A stretch of 37,583 bases of DNA, taken from Lentisphaerota bacterium. GTDB lineage: Bacteria; Verrucomicrobiota; Kiritimatiellia; RFP12; UBA1067. The DNA lies in contig SUWC01000026.1 in NCBI GenBank assembly GCA_015061665.1, positions 1 to 37,583 on the forward strand, in the 5' to 3' direction. The notes beneath the pieces were generated by a model that did not search any database, was not told the origin of the DNA, and saw nothing but the letters and a program-made list of their open reading frames with translations. The translations under genes were made by a program, and so were the position numbers. Positions 32,395 to 37,583 of the stretch are shown one piece after another (position 1 is the first letter of the stretch; every line of letters begins with the position of its first letter).

Positions 32395-32564
32395 CTTGCT
32401 TCTTGCTTTCTTTTGTTCCCTGCAAACCGGGAAGCAATCCAAACCCCGTCCCATGACAAGGACACAACACACCCCTCACCCGAAGGGCAGCCGCGGCAGG
32501 GATAACCTCCTTAGACAGTCGCAGATTAGTGGATATTATATCAAAAAAGCGGACGGTATTGCAA
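32395..32564 (-). promoter_or_regulatory. rpsO promoter and long 5' leader with extended Shine-Dalgarno-like sequence
   Basis: On the minus strand TTGCAA (32559-32564), an 18-base spacer and a perfect TATAAT (32535-32540) start right at the cca stop. The transcript would begin near 32528, leaving a leader of about 130 bases. Within it, 32500-32512 reads AAGGAGGTTATCC, 12 of 13 bases of the complement to the 16S rRNA 3' end, yet no ATG, GTG or TTG follows at 5-9 bases. GC-rich hairpin potential follows (GCCGCGGC, CCCTTCGGG). Confidence 0.6.
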
Positions 32565-33956
32565 ATCGGCTCCACTCGCCAATCCGCGGAAAAATGCAAT
32601 GGCGCCTTCTCGGTCGCCGAACTTGCCGTCGAGCTGCGCCTCGTAGCATTCAGAAAGCCACTTGCCGAAAAGAGGCGACGGCTTGAACCCCATCGCAATC
32701 AGGTCGCGCCCCATGAGCAACGGCTTGGGCGCGGAGTCCGCAACGCGCAGCCTCTCGGCGGCCTCGGCAAGCCACTGTAGATGCTCTGGCTGCGGCGGAA
32801 ATGGAGGCCGACCCTCGTCGTCCGCCGTCGCGACGCGGATGAGACGGTCTATGCGCACCACCTGGGCCGCAAGACGCCTTACTGCGGAATCCCCGCTCTT
32901 GCCGCGCCACATCGAGAACGGACGCATGTGCAGGCGCACAAGCGGCGGCACCTCCCTCAGCAGACGCTCCTCGTTCGTGAGCCTGCGCAGAAAGGAAAGC
33001 GTCGGCTCCACGCCGGCCTCGTCGTGCCCCTTCGCCGTTATCCGCTTCTTGACACGGTCATAGACCGACACCGCCGGCTTCCCGAAGTCGTGGCACAGTA
33101 CAGCCAGTCCGACGACGATGTTCTCTCCGTCGTCATCGACAAGCCCCCGCTTTGCGGCAAATGCGTCCAGACAGCAGCAAGTGTGGTTCCACACGTCGCC
33201 TTCTGGATGCCACTCCGGCGCCTGCTCGCATCCAATCAGGCGCTCAAGCTCCGGATAGTACCGCACCCATCCCGTATCGCGCAGAAAGCGCATCCCACGC
33301 GTCATGTCGCGTCCCTTGAGCAGGAACTTCGACCACTCCTCGAAAAGGCGCTCGCACGCAAGGCCCTCCGGCGTCATCCCACGGCATACGGCGACGGTCT
33401 CCGGCGCGGCGTCTAGCCCGAAGCGCGCCGCGAACTGCATTCCGCGCAGGACACGCAGCGGATCCTCGCCGAACTTCCCCGAAACATGGCGAAGGACCCG
33501 CCTCTCAAGATCCGCCGCGCCGTTCCACGGATCCTCGAATGCGTCCGCAAGCGGATCGTAGTACATCGCGTTGACGGTGAAGTCGCGACGACTGGACGCT
33601 TCGCGCACGGAGAGGAACGGGTCCGCGCTGACGCTGAAGGCACGGTGTCCGCTTCCGCTCTTGGACTCCCTCCGCGGAAGCGAGACGTCTATGTCCACGT
33701 GCTTGAGCTTAAGGACGCCGAAAGAGGCGCCGCACTCGTCGTATGGAAAACGCCCCCCGACAATTGCCCTGAGCCTGTCTGGCTCAACTCCGAAAACCTC
33801 GATGTCGACGTCCTTCACGGGCGAACCGAGCAGCAGGTCGCGCACGGAACCTCCTACCATAAGGGCGCGTCCGCCCGCAGTTCGGACCGCCTCAGCGATC
33901 GCGACAAGCGCCTCGCGCTCCCTGGGCGAGATAGAATCGATGTCTATGCGCCGCAT
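32541..33956 (-). CDS. cca: CCA-adding tRNA nucleotidyltransferase / poly(A) polymerase family with HD domain
   Basis: The 471-residue protein has the class II nucleotidyltransferase head: ALMVGGSVRDLLLG (31-44), DVDIEVFG (Asp49/Asp51), SSRRDFTVNAMYYDP, and DPLRVLRGMQFAARFGL (RNA-binding motif). An HD-type domain follows with HTCCCLDAF and VLCHDFGKPAVS. Together these are typical of multifunctional CCA enzymes that repair tRNA 3' ends and hydrolyse 2',3'-cyclic phosphates. A pure poly(A) polymerase cannot be fully excluded. It lies 2 bases after the HAD gene, in the same operon as alaS. Confidence 0.85.
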   Translation of the reverse strand: MRRIDIDSISPREREALVAIAEAVRTAGGRALMVGGSVRDLLLGSPVKDVDIEVFGVEPDRLRAIVGGRFPYDECGASFGVLKLKHVDIDVSLPRRESKSGSGHRAFSVSADPFLSVREASSRRDFTVNAMYYDPLADAFEDPWNGAADLERRVLRHVSGKFGEDPLRVLRGMQFAARFGLDAAPETVAVCRGMTPEGLACERLFEEWSKFLLKGRDMTRGMRFLRDTGWVRYYPELERLIGCEQAPEWHPEGDVWNHTCCCLDAFAAKRGLVDDDGENIVVGLAVLCHDFGKPAVSVYDRVKKRITAKGHDEAGVEPTLSFLRRLTNEERLLREVPPLVRLHMRPFSMWRGKSGDSAVRRLAAQVVRIDRLIRVATADDEGRPPFPPQPEHLQWLAEAAERLRVADSAPKPLLMGRDLIAMGFKPSPLFGKWLSECYEAQLDGKFGDREGAIAFFRGLASGADLQYRPLF

Positions 33957-33958
33957 GT

Positions 33959-34618
33959 CTATCGCCCAAGCAGGAGGTCAGAAAGCCCCTCGGCGTCGGA
34001 TACGGAAAATGTCGCCTGGTCGCACTCGGACGGCGTTCCGTAGCCCCATCTGACGGCGACGGACTCAATGCCGTTCGCCTTCGCCGCCTCGAAGTCGTTC
34101 ACCGTGTCGCCGATCATGACGCACTCCTCCGGAGCGGCGCCAAGTTCGCGCATTACGAGCGCGAGAAGCTGCGGCTTGCGGAGCTTGCCGATGGACGGAT
34201 CGTCCTTGTGCATGTCGGAGGTGTATATCTTCTCGAAGACATCGTTCCATCCAAAGTGGCGCGCCATCGCGCACGCTCCCGCATAGCGCTTGTTCGTGAC
34301 TATGAAGAGCCTGCGCCCCGCGTCCCTTAGGCGTCTTGCAGCGTCCATCACACCTGCGTACTCGACCGTCGTCGGAAAGCCGTCGTTGTCGTAGTGGAAG
34401 CCGAACCTCTCGCGCAGGCGAGCGCCAAGTTCTTCGGTGTACGCGTCTGGGAAAAAGCGCTTCGCCATCTCCTCAAGCGTGGGACCGGCTATGAAGTCCC
34501 TGTCGAAATCGGGATAGACCAGTCCAAGGTCCTTCATCGCCGCCTTCCAAGAGACGCGGATGTCTGGATCCGTGTCGGCGAGCGTACCGTCCAGGTCGAA
34601 GAAGCAAAATCGTTTCAC
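33959..34618 (-). CDS. HAD-family hydrolase, phosphoglycolate phosphatase-like
   Basis: The 219-residue protein starts at GTG 34618, overlapping the previous stop (GTGA). It carries the HAD motifs in order: FFDLDGTLADTD (Asp8 nucleophile, Asp10), LFIVTNKRYAG (motif II Thr), a Lys in KLRKPQLLALVM (motif III), and VMIGDTVNDFEAA (motif IV). A helical cap after motif I and the overall size match phosphoglycolate phosphatase/PpaX-type enzymes. Substrates of this group range from phosphoglycolate to pyrophosphate, so the exact one is uncertain. It is cytoplasmic and lies in an operon with cca and the pseudopilin gene. Confidence 0.88.
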   Translation of the reverse strand: MKRFCFFDLDGTLADTDPDIRVSWKAAMKDLGLVYPDFDRDFIAGPTLEEMAKRFFPDAYTEELGARLRERFGFHYDNDGFPTTVEYAGVMDAARRLRDAGRRLFIVTNKRYAGACAMARHFGWNDVFEKIYTSDMHKDDPSIGKLRKPQLLALVMRELGAAPEECVMIGDTVNDFEAAKANGIESVAVRWGYGTPSECDQATFSVSDAEGLSDLLLGR

Positions 34619-35517
34619 AGTGAATTGTCCTCGCCTTCGTCAACATCGCTGCGTCCGATGAAAAGCACCAGGTCGTCGCCTCGCGCCGAACGGTCGTTCG
34701 CGTCGACAAGTCCGGCCTGGCGAGACATCCTGCGCTTGCGAGGCGTCCAACTCGTCGCGTACACGTTCGTCGCGTTGACTTCGAAGCAGGGCGTCGAAAG
34801 CACGCCGTCGGGACCGGCGGATACGACCCGCGCATAGCGCCAGCGTATTTCGTCCGTCACGTTCGTCATCGCCCCGCCGAAGGCCTGAGGCGGCGGAATC
34901 TGAAGGACGTATGGGTTGCCCCACGGATCGAGCGCGCAAGGCTCGCCGGGGAAGCCGTATACGGAGCAGCCCATGTAGCCGTTCTTGAAGTCGGGCGGCA
35001 CGAGAAGTCCCGCAAGGTCGGGATAGAACCCCCGGCCTTCGCCGGACGAATCGCCTGCGAAGCGCACCGCCTCCCGCGACGGGAAGCCTCCGAGCGAAGC
35101 TGACCGCAGGTAGGGCCCGCGCCATCCGCGCCTTCTTTCCTCGCTCCACCGCGTCAATTCCGCCGCGGAGGCGCAGCCGCGCGGGGTCGTGCCGCCCTCG
35201 CGGTCCAGCCGCTCGCCCGTGTCGGACCCTTCGGCGCGGCCGTAGACGTTCGTCGCGATCAACAGGTTCGCAATGCGCAGATAGCCGACGGAAAAGCCCG
35301 GTATGCCGCGCATGTCCGCAAGATAGCCGTCAGGCTCGCCGACGAACGCATCCCGTATCGCGGCAAGGTCGCTTTCCGCCGCCGTCGTTCTCGCCTTGTC
35401 GGCAAGGAACCCGACGGACCGCACGGCCACGCAGGCGAGAATCGCAATTATCGCGACAACCGCGACGATCTCGACGAGCGTGAAGGCCGGGCGGAATCTG
35501 GCGGAGATCGGAGCCAT
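34615..35517 (-). CDS. GspG-like type II secretion pseudopilin (prepilin-type N-terminus)
   Basis: ATG at 35517 lies 2 bases after the alaS stop; the long frame upstream is an alaS shadow. The 300-residue protein begins MAPISARFRPAFTLVEIVAV, with the prepilin motif: Phe+1, Glu+5 and a hydrophobic helix (VVAIIAILACVAVRSVGFLA). The residue before the cleavage site is Ala, not the usual Gly. ALDPWGNPYVL and VVSAGPDGVLS match the GspG family's DPWGNPY and GxDG regions. At about 300 residues it is roughly twice normal GspG length because of a long insertion after the first helix. Proteins of this kind assemble in the periplasm on a type II secretion or type IV pilus machine; no other secretion gene is in the window. 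Confidence 0.85.
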   Translation of the reverse strand: MAPISARFRPAFTLVEIVAVVAIIAILACVAVRSVGFLADKARTTAAESDLAAIRDAFVGEPDGYLADMRGIPGFSVGYLRIANLLIATNVYGRAEGSDTGERLDREGGTTPRGCASAAELTRWSEERRRGWRGPYLRSASLGGFPSREAVRFAGDSSGEGRGFYPDLAGLLVPPDFKNGYMGCSVYGFPGEPCALDPWGNPYVLQIPPPQAFGGAMTNVTDEIRWRYARVVSAGPDGVLSTPCFEVNATNVYATSWTPRKRRMSRQAGLVDANDRSARGDDLVLFIGRSDVDEGEDNSL

Positions 35518-35519
35518 CG

Positions 35520-37367
35520 CTACATGTTGCCAATCACGGCCTTGATGCGCCTGACGCCGGCGGAGGAAGCCTCCTCCTTCTTGATCTTGAAGCTGCCGAG
35601 TTCCTTCGTGTTCTGGACGTGGGGTCCGCAGCAGATCTCCTTCGAGACGTCGCCGATCGTGTAGAGCGAAACCTGGTCGCCGTACTTCGCGCCGAAGAGG
35701 GCCATCGCGCCTTCGGCCTTCGCCTCCTCGACGGTGGTCATCTTCTTCGTGACGTCGATGCCCTGGGCGATCCACTCGTTGACGAGCTTCTCGACCTCGG
35801 CCTTCTGCTCGTCGGTCATCTTCTGCGGCCACGCGAAGTCGAAGCGCAGGCGCTCCGGCGTGATGTTGGAGCCCTTCTGGTTCGCCGTCGGCCCGAGCAC
35901 CTTGTGGAGTGCGGCGTGGAGGAGGTGCGTCGCCGTGTGGAGGCGCGTGACGACCTCGGAGTTGTCCTGGAGGCCAGCCTTGAACGAGCCTGCGGAGGTC
36001 GTGCGCGAAAGCTCCTGGTGCTTGCGGTTCGCCTCGTCGAAGCCCTCCTTGTCGACCGTGAGGCCGTCCTTCGCCGCCATCTCGAGCGTAAGCTCGATGG
36101 GGAAGCCGAACGTGTCGTAGAGCTTGAAGGCCGTCTTGCCGGATATCTGGCTCTGTCCGTGCGCCTTGAGCTGCTCGGCGACCTTGTTGTACATCGCCTC
36201 GCCCTTGTCCAAGGTCGCGTTGAAGCGCTTCTCCTCCTGCGCAAGGTCGTTGCGGCATGTCTCGAGGTTCGCGGCGAGCTCGGGGTAGACGTGCTTGTAC
36301 TTCTCGCAGATGACCTCGGCCATCTTCACAGTGAAGCCCTCCGCGATTCCCAGCATGCGGCTGTAGCGGATCGCGCGGCGGATGAGACGGCGGAGGACGT
36401 AGTTCGCGCCGACGTTGCCAGGCTTTACGCCGCCCTTCGGATCGCAGAGGATGAACGTCGCCGTACGCATGTGGTCGGCGATGATGCGGCGGGCGCGAAG
36501 ACGCTCTTCCGGCGAAATGGACGGGAGCTCCGGCGCTCCCGCACCCTTGCCCATGGAACTGAGTTCGTCAATTTTCGCCATGATCGGCGCGAAGATCTCG
36601 GTGTCGTAGACGGTCGGAGCTCCGCTCATCATGCAGATCGTGCGCTCGACGCCCATTCCGGTGTCGACGTTGTGGCGCCCGAGGGGCTCGAACTTGCCCT
36701 CGGCGTTCTTGTTGTACTGCATGAAGACGTCGTTCCAGATCTCGATGAACTTTCCGCAGTGGCAGCCGGGGCGGCAGTCGCTTCCGCACTTCGGCTTGCC
36801 CGTGTCGATGAACATCTCGGTGTCAGGACCGCACGGACCCGTCGTTCCCGCGGGGCCCCACCAGTTGTCCTCGCGCGGAAGGCGGTAGATGCGCTCGTCG
36901 GGGATGCCGAGCGACTTCCAGATCGCGACAGCCTCCTCGTCGGCTGGAATGTAGCCCTCGTCGCCCTCCTTGCCCTCGCCGCGGAATACGGTGACGCTGA
37001 GCTGGTCGGGGGAGAAGCCGAGCTTCGTGGTGAGGAACTCGAAGCTCCAGGAGATCGCCTCCTTCTTGAAGTAGTCGTTGAGGGACCAGTTTCCGAGCAT
37101 CTCGAAGAAGGTGAGATGCGCAGCGTCGCCGACTTCGTCGATGTCGCCGGTGCGCACGCACTTCTGGACGTCCGTCAGACGCGTGCCGGCGGGGTGCTCC
37201 ATCGCGCCCATCAAGTACGGCACGAGCGGGTGCATTCCAGCCGTCGTGAAGAGAACGGTCGGGTCGTTCTCGGGTATGACGGAGGCGCCGGGGATGATTG
37301 CATGCCCCTTAGACTCGAAAAACTTCAGATACATGTCGCGGAGTTCGTCCGCCGTAAGGTTCTTCAT
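35520..37367 (-). CDS. alaS: Alanyl-tRNA synthetase, short form without C-terminal C-Ala domain
   Basis: ATG at 37367 follows AAAGGA and starts MKNLTADELRDMYLKFFESK, the true family N-terminus. The 615 residues include the class II catalytic core (TTAGMHPLVPYL, LTFFEMLGNWS), the tRNA-recognition helices, and the editing domain with HTATHLLHAALH (HxxxH). The usual CGGTH motif is replaced by CCGPH (EICCGPHVQNT). The protein ends KEEASSAGVRRIKAVIGNM, right after the editing domain. It therefore lacks the coiled coil and DHHA1/C-Ala region of the 870-residue enzymes. The stop is clean and the next gene starts 2 bases later, so this is a natural short form. Confidence 0.96.
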   Translation of the reverse strand: MKNLTADELRDMYLKFFESKGHAIIPGASVIPENDPTVLFTTAGMHPLVPYLMGAMEHPAGTRLTDVQKCVRTGDIDEVGDAAHLTFFEMLGNWSLNDYFKKEAISWSFEFLTTKLGFSPDQLSVTVFRGEGKEGDEGYIPADEEAVAIWKSLGIPDERIYRLPREDNWWGPAGTTGPCGPDTEMFIDTGKPKCGSDCRPGCHCGKFIEIWNDVFMQYNKNAEGKFEPLGRHNVDTGMGVERTICMMSGAPTVYDTEIFAPIMAKIDELSSMGKGAGAPELPSISPEERLRARRIIADHMRTATFILCDPKGGVKPGNVGANYVLRRLIRRAIRYSRMLGIAEGFTVKMAEVICEKYKHVYPELAANLETCRNDLAQEEKRFNATLDKGEAMYNKVAEQLKAHGQSQISGKTAFKLYDTFGFPIELTLEMAAKDGLTVDKEGFDEANRKHQELSRTTSAGSFKAGLQDNSEVVTRLHTATHLLHAALHKVLGPTANQKGSNITPERLRFDFAWPQKMTDEQKAEVEKLVNEWIAQGIDVTKKMTTVEEAKAEGAMALFGAKYGDQVSLYTIGDVSKEICCGPHVQNTKELGSFKIKKEEASSAGVRRIKAVIGNM

Positions 37368-37412
37368 GGCTTTCCTTTTATTGCGTCCTTCAACTTCAAA
37401 GTTATTCATAAT

Positions 37413-37418
37413 ATTATA
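37413..37418 (-). promoter_or_regulatory. Likely -10 box of the alaS operon promoter
   Basis: On the minus strand a perfect TATAAT, within TATGGTATAATATTATG, lies 46 bases before the alaS ATG. The -35 at 17 bases (TGCAGC) is weak. AAGGA provides the ribosome-binding site further down. Confidence 0.55.
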
Positions 37419-37440
37419 CCATAAGTTGCAGGAAAGCTGC

Positions 37441-37583
37441 ACCCCCCCTACTCCTGCACGCTTATCCCGACTTTTTCGGGGCAACTTATCCCGAAATCGC
37501 GCCAGGGCCCCGTAAACATTGGCTCAAAAATATTTTTGGGGCGGTCGGAAACGGGCGGAGACTTTTTTCTGTCGCCGGTTTCC
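37441..37583. other. Intergenic region with direct repeat, hairpin and 14-bp palindrome
   Basis: No gene is visible. CTTATCCCGA occurs twice (37461-37470 and 37485-37494, 24-base period). CCCGA-CTTTT-TCGGG forms a small hairpin starting in the first copy. CAAAAATATTTTTG (37525-37538) is a perfect palindrome. These could be regulator sites for alaS or for a gene to the right. Confidence 0.4.

Noticed and set aside
30121-32505. 794-residue open frame on the plus strand opposite pnp and rpsO
   Set aside because: It is the antisense shadow of highly conserved genes in G+C-rich DNA. Its composition (Asp/Leu/Arg/Val-rich, no domain) is typical of such frames.
32500-32512. Anti-16S-like sequence as ribosome-binding site of a short leader ORF
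   Set aside because: No ATG, GTG or TTG follows at a usable distance; a CTG would give only seven codons.
35520-36258. Long N-terminal extension of the pseudopilin frame
   Set aside because: The added residues are an alternate-frame reading of alaS. The prepilin N-terminus starts at 35517.
35619-37424. 601-residue plus-strand frame opposite alaS
   Set aside because: Antisense shadow; alaS is unmistakable on the other strand and the frame has no recognisable motif.
1-37583. tRNA or rRNA genes, insertion sequences, prophage genes
   Set aside because: I saw no cloverleaf-like sequence, rRNA segment, transposase, integrase or phage structural gene.

Overview
The window looks like a G+C-rich (by eye) chromosomal segment of a Gram-negative, diderm bacterium. 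A PVC-group lineage such as Kiritimatiellota or Lentisphaerota from a gut or sediment habitat is my best guess. The reasons are a lipobox-bearing Wza-type outer-membrane exporter, a GspG-like pseudopilin between housekeeping genes, a GH9 glycanase, and a short AlaS. No rRNA or other marker fixes the taxonomy, so this is inference.

Layout: (1) 1-2334 holds the tail of a UDP-glucuronate 4-epimerase-like gene (+) converging on a GH9 glycanase (-). (2) A divergent promoter region (2335-2580) leads into two plus-strand glycosyltransferases (2581-4832). (3) From about 29.8 kb down to 4.8 kb there is one long minus-strand array of 18 genes, most overlapping or separated by fewer than 40 bases. It encodes a complete Wzx/Wzy-type exopolysaccharide machine: priming sugar transferase, glycosyltransferases, a GtrB-like enzyme with its GT-C partner, flippase, polymerase/ligase, chain-length regulator and exporter. 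A signalling module is interleaved with it. (4) 29.9-37.4 kb is a housekeeping block, also on minus: alaS, a GspG-like pseudopilin, a HAD phosphatase, cca, rpsO and pnp, closed by a clear terminator.

The signalling module is the most striking biology. It has two hybrid histidine kinases, a stand-alone Hpt protein, a response regulator with receiver, PP2C phosphatase and HATPase (anti-sigma-kinase type) domains, and a STAS protein. This is the parts list of a phosphorelay feeding a partner switch, as in HptB-HsbR-HsbA of Pseudomonas or SypF-SypE-SypA of Vibrio fischeri, here built into the operon it probably controls. One hybrid kinase has periplasmic binding-protein-like domains; the other is fused to a whole APC-type amino-acid permease, a transporter-receptor kinase.

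The second striking signal is a set of degenerate 7-base tandem repeats of several unrelated sequence families (AYGGGGA, CAACTCY, CCGAAGT, AATGNAA, ATTTTGC and others). They occur at eight or so places between 16.0 and 25.6 kb. All are read through in frame and fall in interdomain linkers, surface loops, or the signal peptide of a kinase. Two glycosyltransferases carry different repeat families at the same interdomain linker. A perfect 15-bp-arm hairpin is also read through in one of these genes.
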